From: Geotalea toluenoxydans JCM 15764
GTDB taxonomy: Bacteria; Desulfobacterota; Desulfuromonadia; Geobacterales; Geobacteraceae
Direction of reading: 5' to 3'
DNA: 64,000 nt
NCBI RefSeq assembly: GCF_001311985.1
Contig: NZ_BBCJ01000012.1
Location: forward strand, 62,001-126,000
Shown piece after piece: positions 50,617 to 61,150 of the stretch (its first letter is position 1; each line of letters opens with the position of its first letter). The notes under the pieces are model-generated. The model saw only the letters and a list, made by a program, of their open reading frames with translations. It was not told the DNA's origin and did no database searches. The position numbers and the translations under genes were made by a program.

Positions 50617-53600
50617 TTACTGCAGGGTAACGGTTATGTAGTTGTACTTCGTGTCCACCAGCACGCCACCCTTGTAGACAAGGACGGTGAGCTTCTTGAT
50701 GCCGGTGGTGCCATAGGTATGGGGCGCAGTTGCCGAACTGCCGGTTCCCCCCACATTGGCCAGGACGGTTGAAGTCCCGTCAGCCCAGAATATCTTCAGG
50801 CTGTCGTGGTCCTTGAGGTTGGCGAAGGTATAGGTGCCGGCAACCCCTCTGACGGCTGCGGTCGGAGAAATGGTCATACCGGTCGCCGGTGGATTGACCA
50901 CATAAAACGATTTAGTTGCCGTGGCAGTTTTTCCTTCCTCATCGGTGACCTTCAGAGATACTGTCCAGTTGCCGGTGCTGGTGAAGGTCTTGCTGATGGA
51001 AGGAGCAGCGGCCGTGGTGCCGTCGGTGATGGCCATACTGTAGGTAAAGGTCCCGTTGGTGTTGACGCTGGTATCAGCCGCCAGGGTATACGGGGTGTTG
51101 ACCAGCAGCTGGTTGCCTGCCGTGTTGGGATCGGCATCGGGGAAGGTGGCAGAGAACTTTGCCACCGGATCTGCGCCTATGCCGAGGGCCGCAACATTGT
51201 CACCGATGCTGAGCAGGTAACTGAGCCACTGGCTACGTGTGTAGGATCCATTTGCTCCGGTGCCACCGGGGGATGTGCCGTCTGCCTTGAAATATCCGTC
51301 AGCATCGGGGTAGAGGGTCTCGCCACGATCCAGGTCTTTCGTCTGGGTATAGGCAATGCTGTTTTCCACGACCTCTTCCTCAAAAGGAACGCTCCGTGGC
51401 TGGCCGAGCTTGTTGAAGAGTTCGGTGCCGGTACGGAGATCACCCTTGTAGGCCTTGATGGTCGGGATGAATACCGCCGGCCTCTGCATCATGGTTGAGG
51501 CGGTTGCAGGGATGATGCTGGGGGCCGGTGTCCAGGTGGCGTCGGCGGGGATGGCGGTGCCGGTCATGTTGAAGCCCCCGTCAAAGAAGTTTTGGGACGT
51601 TGCATGACAGTCGCTGCAGCCGTAGACGGTAACCTTGCCGGAGGCATCGAAGGCGCGGGGTTTACCCAGCGCATATATACTCGCAGGCTTGACACCGTGG
51701 GTGACCTGGTAAAGGCCGCCTATATAGTCAAGCCGGGTGCCTTCCCATGATCTACCCGATTGACCGGTTTGATCTTTGATGCTGGTTCGATAGGTCTTAT
51801 AGTCCCTGATTTCATCGGGGGTGGTGAAGATGGCGTTGCCCCGTAGACCCCGACATACTTCCAGGCGCCGGTGAATGAACCATCGGAGTTGTAGGCGCTC
51901 TGGTATTTCCCGCCGGTTACGCCATCACCTCCATTGCCGAAGCCGACCGGAATAGGAGCAAAACCTCCGGGGGCAAAATTAATCCCGGCCTTCAGGTCGC
52001 GCTGGATCCACGGGTCGAAAATAGGCTCGCCAAAGCCCTGGGTGGAATTGGCATCACCAACGGTCAGAATCTGTCCGTTGACACCGTCACCGTTAGCATC
52101 AACGGCGGTATTTTCATCGTTGTTGAACAGTGCCGAAACGATGGTGTTGGTCAGGTAAATCTTGCGCCTGAAATTGGGGCTGGTCTTGAGACCATTGCCG
52201 ACCTTGGACCAGGTTCTAAGCGGCAGCCATTCCTGGAGCGCACCGCCGATCACCTGGGTGCCTGTCGGGATCTCGGCCTGGTAGCCGGGACCGGGCTGGC
52301 CGGTAGCCGTGCAGATGGTTCCGGGACCGCTCGATGAAGTGTAGCCGCAGTTGGTATTGATCATGGAATTCATGAAGTTGTACTGCTGTCTCGCTCCTTC
52401 GTTTGCAGCTTCAGTGGCAGGATCTTCGAACATGCCCATCATGCCTTTGCTGTAATCGAAGCCGACCATGGTCGGATAACGGTTACCGCTGGTGCAATCC
52501 AGGGCGCGGACAGCCATGCTCTTCTTCTGTACATGGCAGACGGTGCAGTCGATGACGTCCAGATGGCTGCCCGGAATGAATTTCTGTCCACCGCTGCCGT
52601 CGGGGCCCATGGCCCTGGTGATCATGCGGTCAGCCCGGCACGCTGGTGAGCTGCAGTGGCGTCCGGTGCATTGAGGTTGTCAACGGTGTTGCCGTCCGGA
52701 TTGGTGCCGGTAACATGGCAGCTTTCACACCGTTTGACGGTGTTGCGCGTATCGATCTTGGTTCCTATCTGTGAACCGTCCTCAATGGTGCCGGAACCGT
52801 CGAAACCGCGCCCCGGGTCACATTGATTCTTGTCGGGATTGGAACTGTTGGTGTCCATGTGGCAACCGGCGCAGCCGAACATGGTGTGGACATCCTGACC
52901 GGCCTGCCATGCATCCCCACGCTTGAACCAGTCTGCCCGCGGGAAGGGAACGACAGATTTCTTCAGCACGTTCTGGTTCTGTTGACCGGGGTAATCCGCC
53001 GTGAGTCCGATATCGGTAACGGGTGCCTCATAGAAGATGGGGCCGCTGCCACCCTGGTTGTCCCCGCCGAAGGAGGTCATGCCGTTGACGGTCGTTCTGT
53101 TGTAGACGGTGGAACCCTGGGCGGCAAGCAACCCTTTCACCATGTAGCTGTACAGATTGGTGGCATCAACGAGCGGAGATTTGACTGTATTGGGCAACCA
53201 TGGGGAATTGAAGTCATAAGCGGGCATGATCAGGCCGGTTGGCCCGACCATCGGATTATTCGCGTTGGTATTGAGGATCATTGGCGCCGAGGAGAGGAAT
53301 CCGTTCATCATGTCGGGCAGATCCTTCATATTGTTCGGGCTGTGGCACTGCTGGCAGTTGGCGCTGGGAGGCAGGCGCTTGATGTTATCCACCACCGACT
53401 GCTTCAGGCTGACCGTCTGCATGCCATTGGCATCTTTTGGTCCCAGGTCGACCATGGCGGCATTGTACCCACTGTGTCTGACTGTCGGGCATGAGTCCAT
53501 GAGTCCCGCCCCGGCCATGGGTGCTGCATTGAGAATGCCCATCTGGGCAAAGACAGAGCTCATTACGTTGTTGTAGCCCTGGAAGTGGCAGAAGAGACAG

Positions 53601-54555
53601 TCCATCTCCCGCACGTTGGGCATCATAAGCTGGCCGTTCTGGATGTACGGTGGCGTGTTTGCCGTACCGTCCTGGTTCATGGCGACACTGCCCCAGCCGG
53701 AAGGAGCAATCATCGCATTTGCACCACCCAATGCCGGTGATTTGCTATCGGTCGTGGCGGGATAGCTCCACGGTGCGCGGATAACGCTGCTGGTAGGGCC
53801 CCTGACTTGGGATCCCAGGATTCATATACGGTGTTCAGATACGGGTTAATGGTCATGTCACCCAGTGCCCGTTGCGCGAGGCGAAGGCCATTGCGGTCTT
53901 TTTCCACCAAGCCGCCCCCAACGTGACAGCTGCCACAGTTGGTGGCCATGTCCCAGACGGAGAGGTCCACTTTTGTAAATTTGCTGCCTGGTGCTGTATC
54001 GCCATACAAGAATAGATCAGAATTAGGGTAGGTCAGATCTTTACCATCAGTTTGCCGCATTAAATTCGCCACCTGGCGAAGAGAGGGGCTTCACCACTTA
54101 CCCCACATGGCCTTGGTCTGGTTCCATGGCTTCTGCCGGTTGACGGTGGTGTCGAAGCCGCCGGTGGGGGAATCATTCCATTCGTTGGCGCCCAGGGCCG
54201 AATGGAAAGCATGGTCGGCCAGGGCTTCATAGCTCTTCAATACCTTACCGGACGACTGGGCGACCGTGGTGCCGTTGTGGCAGGATCCGCATGTGGCCTT
54301 GGGGCTGTAAGGAAATCCCTGCATCGGGTTCTGGGGATTGCCCCCGACCATGACCGGCATGGGGCCTGCGGGAACCTTATTGCCCTTTGCATCTACTGAA
54401 AAGGGTACGCCGTACTGAACTGCCACTTCGTCATAGGTCTTCAGCTCAATGGGTGGATGAGCAGCGAGACCTGTGCCCATGGAGAGCCATAGGCCGGTGA
54501 ATGTGACACCGACCGCGGCCACCAGTGGCAGTGAGCCTTTAAATCGCTTCTTCAT
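50617..54555 (-). CDS. Octaheme c-type cytochrome with in-frame TGA (candidate selenoprotein), copy B
   Basis: Start ATG 54555 (GGAAGG upstream); signal peptide (LPLVAAVGVTFTGLWLSMG). Hemes are CGSCH, CGSCH, CLFCH, CQQCH, CAGCH, CESCH, CTVCH and CSDCH, so eight, in the same order and spacing class as copy A. TGA at 54093-54091 stands between MWGKW and SPSLRQVANLM with no frame change; a hairpin lies 10 nt later. Single-base losses (near 53800, 52625, 51810 and 51700) break the frame elsewhere and look like errors. The C-terminal 180 codons match copy A nearly exactly. Transcribed after the NHL and tetraheme genes, so probably one locus for extracellular electron transfer or oxyanion reduction. 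Confidence 0.87.
50622..51170. repeat. C-terminal segment shared between octaheme cytochromes, copy B
   Basis: See 46715-47263. Differences are scattered base changes (for example CGTGTGGCGGTG versus CTGACGGCTGCG), with no gaps. Confidence 0.9.
54065..54080 (-). promoter_or_regulatory. Bacterial SECIS-like hairpin, copy B
   Basis: On the mRNA strand, 10 nt after TGA: TTCGCC-AGGT-GGCGAA, a perfect 6-bp stem with loop AGGU, close to the GGU loop of classical bacterial SECIS elements. The outer pair is U-A where copy A has C-G. Confidence 0.72.
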
Positions 54556-54891
54556 GTTACCTTCCTTTCTTTTTGTCTTGTTTCGCAATCTTGATGAAGA
54601 TTGCGTCTCTGCTCCCCTGATGGTCCGGCATTGGGGGATGCCGCACATGGGGAGCTGCCGTTTTAAAGGCCAAACGGTATGCTGCTGAAAGCGCGCTTAT
54701 TAGATTGCATTATGTATACCTTTATTTAGATAAATCTATATTTGATGGACAATCGGTTCCTGGAGCTGTTGTACAGGGGGCTGCCGTATTATGTGGTTTT
54801 CTGAATTGTGAGGAAGATTGGGTCACTTAACTCAACCGGGGGTGCAGTTGGGTGATGTGACCCATGTTCGGGGCAGGGGGAATTGATGCTT

Positions 54892-55038
54892 TAGCAGGTT
54901 GTTGAAAAACTATTGCGGGGTCGCTCTGCTACGTTGCCGCTCGCTCGGAAACTCAACGTACATAGGGTACGACTCGTCTCCTCGCTCGCTTGAGCCTTGC
55001 ATAGCGACCTCCTCATGACGTTTTTCAACAACCTGTTA
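54892..55038. repeat. Intergenic palindromic element, best copy
   Basis: Left end TAGCAGGTTGTTGAAAAAC and right end GTTTTTCAACAACCTGTTA are inverted copies (18 of 19). The interior contains ACGTACATAGGGTACG and CTCGCTCGCTTGAGCCTTGCATA. No ORF. The rest of the gap (54556-54891) is AT-rich near 54690-54740 and probably carries the octaheme promoter. Confidence 0.85.
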
Positions 55039-55042
55039 GGAA

Positions 55043-56104
55043 TTAGGTCCCGGCAATTTCCTTGCGGTGGCCAAAGCCGTAGATACTGATCTTTCTCGGA
55101 CCGGACTGATTGGTAACCAGAATAAGCTGCTCCGCCTCGAAGGAAGGATCGGCAAAGGTCCTGAAGTATTCGAGATTTTCGCGGGTGATGGCGATATCGG
55201 CGGGGATGCTTAGAGTCCCCTCTTTAGAGCCTCTTTCACCGAAAAACATCAGCAGCTGTCCGTCAGGATCAAAAATCTGCACCACCTGATTGCCGGCGTC
55301 CACCACGTAGATCAGCCTGCATCGTCCACTGCGATACCTTTTGGGCGTGTGAACTGGCCGGGCCGGTCCCCCAGTGCGCCGAAGGCTTCAGCACCTTGCC
55401 ATTAGGATCCATTTTGATGATCCGACAGGTGCCCAGGTTGGTAACATAGATATTCCCATCCTTGTCCAGTGCCATATTGGTCGGCAAGGAAAGGGTCTCA
55501 CCTTCTTTGCTGTCCCTGCCGACTGCACGGGTCTGCTCGCCGGTTTGCAGGTCAAATATCTTGATCTCACTGCTGCTGTAATCAACCACGTACAGTTCTT
55601 TTCCCCTGATGGCCGCATCAGTTGCTTCATATCGCCGATTGAGAACGTGCCCGTGGGATTATCCCCATTGAAGCGAATTACCTTCTTGCTCCCCGTATCT
55701 GCAACAAAGGCATTGCCCTCATCATCGAAGGAGATGTTGATGGGAGATTTCAGTATCTCCGTGTCCAACTGGTGGAAGGTCTTTTCATTGAGATCTATGG
55801 TGGTGATTCGGCCCAAGGGTACATCTGTTATAAAGATCTTACTGCCCCTGACGGCGATGCCGTAGGGTTTGGCGATCACTTCATTAACGCCCGGTGTGTC
55901 AGCAAAGATCGATGATTTGATGTCATTGATTGAAGAGATGCTGGTCAGATATTGAACATGTGGCGCATCGGGAGCAGGCGGGAAGAAAACCGGGGCTTTA
56001 ACCTGTTTGGGTGCAAAACAACCGGGAAGGTAGATTAAAAGACAAAGAAAAAAAAGGATGTGCCGATACCTGAGGGTGGAGTTTGTGGAACTGTGGATCT
56101 GCAT
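55043..56104 (-). CDS. NHL-repeat (beta-propeller) lipoprotein, frameshifted
   Basis: About 354 residues after three single-base losses (near 55605, 55385 and 55315). Start ATG 56104 with GGAG 6 bases upstream. Lipoprotein signal (LCLLIYLPGC), then NHL repeats: KPYGIAVRGSKIFITDVPLGRI, NISFDDEGNAFVADTGSKKVIRF, NMALDKDGNIYVTNLGTCRI, and GIAVDDAG followed by IYVVDAGNQVVQIF. Lipoproteins of this kind accompany multiheme cytochromes in Geobacter relatives. Downstream of the tetraheme gene and upstream of the octaheme genes on the same strand. Confidence 0.82.
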
Positions 56105-56195
56105 TCTCGTCTCCGGATACATGATGTTTGCGCAGCTTGGAGTGCGGAAGGAGCAGGCCGCCTGAGACGGCCTGCTTTCAGGTGGATGTATCGAG

Positions 56196-56990
56196 TTACT
56201 TGTCGTGGCAGGTCAGGCAGAGTTTTGATCCATCCATTTTAACCCGCAGCAGTGGTTTGGCTGCCGTCCTGGCTGCAGTGTTATGGACGTCGTGGCAGGA
56301 GGCGCAGGTGAGTTTATCTGCCTTGTAGAGCAGTTCTTCTATCTTGGTGCACTTCCTGTCCGCGGCGGGGACCCACCCGATATCCACATTGGCCGGCCGG
56401 ATAAAGGAATCATTGGCTGCAACCTGCTTGTAGCTGAAGCCGATAGGGTGGTCGTTCATGAGATTGCCGCCACTTTCTCCTGAGTGGCCGTCACCGAGAG
56501 GAGCCAGCACGACCTCTGGTGCCGTCGGAGTGAATGAGCCGATCTTGCCGGCGTAGGAATCGATGGCGGTGGTACCGTCGTGGCAGCTCATGCAGAGACG
56601 GGATGGCCCGTCCATCATGTCGGCGGGATCGATTACCGCTTGCAGGGAGAGGGCTTTATCCAGATACGTCGGATCCGCCATGTAGTCTTCTTTGAGAAGG
56701 CCGTTGTAAGGAAGGAAATTTTGCGTGACCGGGTTCCTGTTCCACAGCGGGTTGTAACCGGTTTCACCGGTCGATCTGGCGCTGTGCGGCGTGTGGCAGA
56801 ACTTGCACACCTGCTGACTCGGATCGCCCGAGGTTGTTCCGCCGGAGGCGATGGGGAGATAGAGGTTCATGTTGTGGGGGGAGGTGGCCACACCCGTCCC
56901 TTCGGTATAGTTGACCAGTCCGGCGTAAGCGAACGTTGCGCTTGCGACGACAAGTAAGGCGGCTATACCTGTTCTGATTTTTAGGTTCAT
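56196..56990 (-). CDS. Periplasmic tetraheme c-type cytochrome
   Basis: 264 residues, intact. Signal peptide (GIAALLVVASATFAYAG). Hemes are CKFCH, CMSCH, CASCH and CLTCH, with extra His residues in HTPHSA and HDVHN as likely distal ligands. The layout is like the cytochrome c family DUF/NapC-unrelated tetrahemes found in Geobacter outer-membrane conduits. First gene of the run leading to the NHL lipoprotein and octaheme cytochromes, so probably the electron donor in that pathway. Confidence 0.85.
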   Translation of the reverse strand: MNLKIRTGIAALLVVASATFAYAGLVNYTEGTGVATSPHNMNLYLPIASGGTTSGDPSQQVCKFCHTPHSARSTGETGYNPLWNRNPVTQNFLPYNGLLKEDYMADPTYLDKALSLQAVIDPADMMDGPSRLCMSCHDGTTAIDSYAGKIGSFTPTAPEVVLAPLGDGHSGESGGNLMNDHPIGFSYKQVAANDSFIRPANVDIGWVPAADRKCTKIEELLYKADKLTCASCHDVHNTAARTAAKPLLRVKMDGSKLCLTCHDK

Positions 56991-57182
56991 AATTCATCCT
57001 CATTTGAAAGCCGATTTTTTGTATTGCCGCTTTCTTTCCGTTTGGCTTTCTTCCTTTTTATGGGGCCAGGCGTAGCGCCGTGGACCACACTCCTTGACCC
57101 TTCCCCCAAAGGATCAAGAATGGGAATCATGAGACGATGTTGATGTCAGTGCGAGAAGTTTTAAAACAAGCCCTTGGGCAGA

Positions 57183-58619
57183 TCAGGTAGCAGCTGCTCC
57201 CGTTCTTTTTCTTTCGCCCCGGAGACCGAATTTTTTCATACGGTAGCGCAGGGTGTCGCGACTGATGCAAAGATATTTTGCCGCCTTGGTCTGATTTCCT
57301 CCGGCAATCTCCAGCCCTTGACGGATCATTCGCCGTTCCAGCTCCACAATGGAGAGGCCGCCGGTCTCAGATACACCACCAAAGCCAGTCGAATTGCCCG
57401 GTTGGCCATGGTTGGTCGTAGGTTGCGGTTTCTGCTCGAAATTATGCTTTATTTCAATATTTAAAAATCGGGGTGAGATGGTTTTTTCCTGCTCCAACAT
57501 CATGCTGCGCTCGATGGAATTGCGCAACTCGCGAACATTTCCCGGCCAGTCATAGGCGGTCAGGTACGCCAGGGCTTCTTCGGATATGCCTTCCACCTTT
57601 TTTCCGTATTCCTCATTCAAACGGCGGATGAAGTAGCCGACCAATAACGAAATATCCTCTTTTCGATCCCGCAGAGGGGGCAGGCAAATGCTCATGACAT
57701 TCAGACGGTAGAACAGGTCGCCTCTGAAGGTGCTGCTTTTGACCATTGCCTGCAGATTTTGGTGGGTTGCGGCAATGATGCGCACATCGGCCTGGATGTC
57801 CTCTTCACTTCCCAGACGTCGAAAACGCTTGGTCTCGATGACCTTCAACACCTTGGCCTGCATGGACAAAGGCATGTCACCAATTTCATCGAGAAAGACC
57901 GTTCCCCCTTCGGCCAGCTCGAAAATACCCTTTCGCCTTTTGCCGGCGTCGGTATAGGCTCCTTTCTCATGGCCGAACAGCTCACTTTCCAGAAGGTTTT
58001 CCGGGATAGCTGCGCAGTTTATTTCGGTAAAAGGAGCGTCTGCCCTGGCGCTGTGGTAATGGATTGCCCTTGCAACAAGCTCCTTGCCGGTGCCGCTTTC
58101 ACCCAATAGCAGAATAGTTTTGGCATCTGTTTCGGAGCAGACCTTGATCATTTTGAAAAGATCGACCATGGCTTCGCTGGTTCCTACCAGTTTGTCGTCT
58201 TCCGTTTTCTTGCGCAATTCCTGGTGAAAAAAGTCGGCGGTCTCGCCCAGATGCTGCTTTTCAAGGGTTCTGTTGATGACATGGAGAAACACTTCCATGT
58301 TGAAAGGTTTGCCGATGAAGTCCTCAGCTCCCAGTTTCAGAGCTTTTACTGCCGAGTCGGCATCGGCGTTGGCCGTCATGACAATAACGCTTATATCTTC
58401 CCTTTCGGATTCGATCCGGCTGAGCAGATCCAGGCCGCTGCCGTCGGGAAGCCAGAGATCGAGCAGCACCACGCACGGCCTGAAGCTTTTCAATTTCTCT
58501 TTCGCCTCAGCAATTGAAGCAGCTGCATCTACAATGAAGCCTCTCCTGTTGAGCATAAAGGACAAGGAAAGAGAGATAAGTTTTTCATCCTCTACGATCA
58601 ATATCCTTTTTTCCCCCAT
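57183..58619 (-). CDS. Sigma-54 response regulator (NtrC family)
   Basis: 478 residues, intact. Receiver with VEDEKL, LLDLWLPDG (phospho-Asp) and GKPFN. AAA+ with GESGTGKE, the loop GAYTDA (a variant of GAFTGA), [13 protein letters not shown] and [12 protein letters not shown]. Fis HTH GGNQTKAAKYLCISRDTLRYRMKKF at the end. No kinase gene is adjacent. It lies just upstream of the cytochrome locus on the same strand, 190 bases away, and is the obvious candidate regulator. Confidence 0.92.
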   Translation of the reverse strand: MGEKRILIVEDEKLISLSLSFMLNRRGFIVDAAASIAEAKEKLKSFRPCVVLLDLWLPDGSGLDLLSRIESEREDISVIVMTANADADSAVKALKLGAEDFIGKPFNMEVFLHVINRTLEKQHLGETADFFHQELRKKTEDDKLVGTSEAMVDLFKMIKVCSETDAKTILLLGESGTGKELVARAIHYHSARADAPFTEINCAAIPENLLESELFGHEKGAYTDAGKRRKGIFELAEGGTVFLDEIGDMPLSMQAKVLKVIETKRFRRLGSEEDIQADVRIIAATHQNLQAMVKSSTFRGDLFYRLNVMSICLPPLRDRKEDISLLVGYFIRRLNEEYGKKVEGISEEALAYLTAYDWPGNVRELRNSIERSMMLEQEKTISPRFLNIEIKHNFEQKPQPTTNHGQPGNSTGFGGVSETGGLSIVELERRMIRQGLEIAGGNQTKAAKYLCISRDTLRYRMKKFGLRGERKRTGAAAT

Positions 58620-59108
58620 TTTTTCATCTTCTCCACGGTGACTTTGATGACTGTTGGAGCCTTAGCACAAATTGGTCCGTAAAATATATCTAAAGGGCAA
58701 AAAAATGGCTCATTAATCCATAAAGATGTATATATTGTTAGAATGCTTGAAGTTAGATTCTCATTAGTTAGAAATTCTTTTACTGAAAATAGGTTCGCTG
58801 TATAGATATATTTAAGAATGGTGATAATTGGTGGATTGGCATTAAAATTAACTCGGTAAAATAACGGTTATCCCTCCGTGCTTAGGCGAAGTTAATTTTC
58901 CATTTGAAGTTTAGGCCGATAGCCACCTTGGGCTGCTGGTGGATGTAAGGTGACATAACCGGGGTGATGATCATGAAATGAATGTGAGTTACGGCCGAAG
59001 GGCAAGCAGGACGCAGGATGAGATCAGGAGGTTGGTGAGCGCCACCTTGACGATAGATTCTACAAGAGGGGGATCGGTGGGGTTTTTATGGCCTTAGCCA
59101 TGCCAGTG
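58620..59108. other. Intergenic region of about 490 bp, no gene seen
   Basis: AT-rich between 58680 and 58860, then more balanced. Small frames lack coding character. It probably holds the promoter of the sigma-54 regulator. Confidence 0.4.
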
Positions 59109-59800
59109 TCAGTTTGCTGCGGTAATGAAGCTTGTCAGGGCTGCCTTTGCCTCCGGGGAGAGATCGAGGAATTCGACACCGAAGCCTTCGGGCAGGCTCT
59201 TTTTCTTGCGGGCGCTGGATGTGTTGAGCCAGGCCACTCGGCCCTTGGCTGGATGATGGCGCCATCGCCGGGAAGGGCAAAGATGATGCTTACAATGGCA
59301 TTGGCTTCCATGTTGTAATCGGTGGCTATGTATGCGCCATGGTTGCTGATGTCGTGAATTTCACCGGAGAGGCTGGCGCTGAAGATGGTGAATCTGACTT
59401 TCGTGCTGCAGCGCAGCCTATCTTCACGGCGGTCGATCTGGGGAAGGTAGGTGCGGGCCAATTCCAGGTAGTCGTTACGATCAAGCGGTTTGGTAAGGAA
59501 ACTGTCGCAGCCTGCCTTCCTGCACAGGATTTCATCGTCCGGTTTTCCCACAGAGGTGATCAGCACCACCGTGGTGGAGCGCAAGGCGGCGTCGGCCTTG
59601 ATGGCGGTGCAACATTCTGCCCCTCCCATGTTCGGCATATGCAGGTCCATGAAGACCACGTCGGGGCGCTTAGCGCGAGTGATCGCCAGTGCCTCTGCCC
59701 CATCCCTTGCCGTCAGGATAGTGACTGACGAACGTTGAAGGAATCCCTTCTGGATTTCCAGGAACATGTTGACGTCATCTACCAGCAGGACCTTTGCCAT
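59109..59800 (-). CDS. Response regulator with C-terminal PilZ domain, frameshifted
   Basis: About 230 residues after one base lost near 59240 (GGCC run). Receiver: LLVDDVNMFLEI, VVFMDLHMPNMGG, TKPLD. PilZ-like part: KVRFTIFSASLSGEIHDISNHGAYIAT, then after repair KGRVAWLNTSSARKKKSLPEGFGVEFLDLS, which ends at TGA 59111-59109. The PilZ domain may bind c-di-GMP, linking it to the HD-GYP protein at 28 kb, but the RxxxR motif is not obvious. Confidence 0.82.
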
Positions 59801-59815
59801 GTAGTTTCTCCCGTC

Positions 59816-61113
59816 CTAAACAGTAGCCAGCCGTTTGGCGATTACATCGTGGTTCAGCCATACAACGGGTGCATCGGGCATCCAGGAAAAGTCGAACATC
59901 AGCCTTCCCACGCCCCGGAAAACCTCCTGGGAAAGGACCGCGCAGACGATTTCCTTTGGGTTTTTGTTCATGGCGATTAAGTTGGCGGAGCTGTTCAGCA
60001 TCAACTCCTGCAGGGGGAGGCTGTTGTGCTGGGGCCAGCTGCTGAGATCGCGACCGGCAACGGTTAACGGATCGGTCAGGTAGTCATGGGCGGTGGTGAG
60101 CAGGTTGTCGATGGTGATGCCGTCGGCAAGGAGGGCGAGGCATGCGGTCCTGATGCCATCGGCTGCCGGGCCGGGAGCTTCTTTTTCCAGTGCCGCCAGC
60201 AGCATGTAGAGTGAGTTTTCAACGCCGAGGAAAAGGGCGCTGGAATTGGTCAGGATTTCGGGGCAGTTGAAGACGGTGGCCTTGATCCCGGACTTCCATG
60301 CATCTTCGGCAATCTCTTCCAGTCTTATCTTTGCCCAGCCCTGCAGGTAGGGGGTATACGACTGCCAGGCGTAGTTGCCATCGATGAGAACCTCACAACC
60401 ATGGTAGCCGTACGCCGTGTACCGTGCATTGACCTTGTTCCTGAGGCCGGCAGTGGCATCGATCAGGTAGCGGAAGGTATCAGCTGTGACATCATCGAAG
60501 CTTATTTTGCACAGCTTTCCCAGACCGGAATTCCAGAAGGTCTCCGACGAAAGGAAACGCTCTCCCTGCCCCTTGAAAACGCGGTTGAGAAGGGGCATGA
60601 AAATGCGCGCCCTGGGAATGCCCCCTGCCATGGTGTGGGCAAATATTACATTGGCTCCCGAGGGAAGCAGTCGGGCAAGCTCGTCGGCAACAAGCCCCAG
60701 GTTGGCTTGAAGCGACGGACACCCTGCTGGCGTGCCTGCTCGATTTGGTTCCAATCAAAACTGACCTTCTCCCAATCGTCAGGCTTCACCCCCTTGAGCT
60801 GGTCGGCAATTGACCGGCCATCAGGGCCGTATGGCTCCATATCGAAACCCGCCTCCAGGGGGATATTTATGATCTTGCCGCCGATGTTTGCTTCAGCTTC
60901 GGCAAGTTCCTCACCGTTCAACGAACGCAGGGTGCCGTCACCGTCGCGTCTGCCCACGGTTGTGCCGATAATTGTCATCCCGGCCTTCCGTGCCTCGTCG
61001 ACAATGCCGTTGGCGTAGCCCCGGCCGAACAGTTCGCCGCAAAGGACCAGCACGTCCCCTTCCTTGTATTGAGCCGCTGCCGGTACTTGGCGTAGTGCGT
61101 TATAAGTAGTCAT
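59816..61113 (-). CDS. Putative FabMG-like enoyl-ACP reductase, frameshifted
   Basis: About 432 residues after one base lost near 60715. N-terminal Rossmann-like part (EGDVLVLCGELFGRGYANGIVDEARKAGMTIIG, GGKIINIPLEAG) and a long second part (VIFAHTMAGGIPRARIFMPLLNRVFKGQGERF, YTAYGYHGCEVLIDG). I have only a moderate recollection that this matches proteins called FabMG-type enoyl-ACP reductases; treat the name as tentative. It is cytosolic, between the RR-PilZ gene and dnaB, 15 bases from the former. Confidence 0.5.
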
Positions 61114-61150
61114 ATCTGCAATATTCCTTTCGTAAGTAACTGGTGTGAGA

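Noticed and set aside
57183..58619. Defective sigma-54 activator because of GAYTDA
   Set aside because: GAFTDA/GAYTDA variants are common in active NtrC-family proteins.
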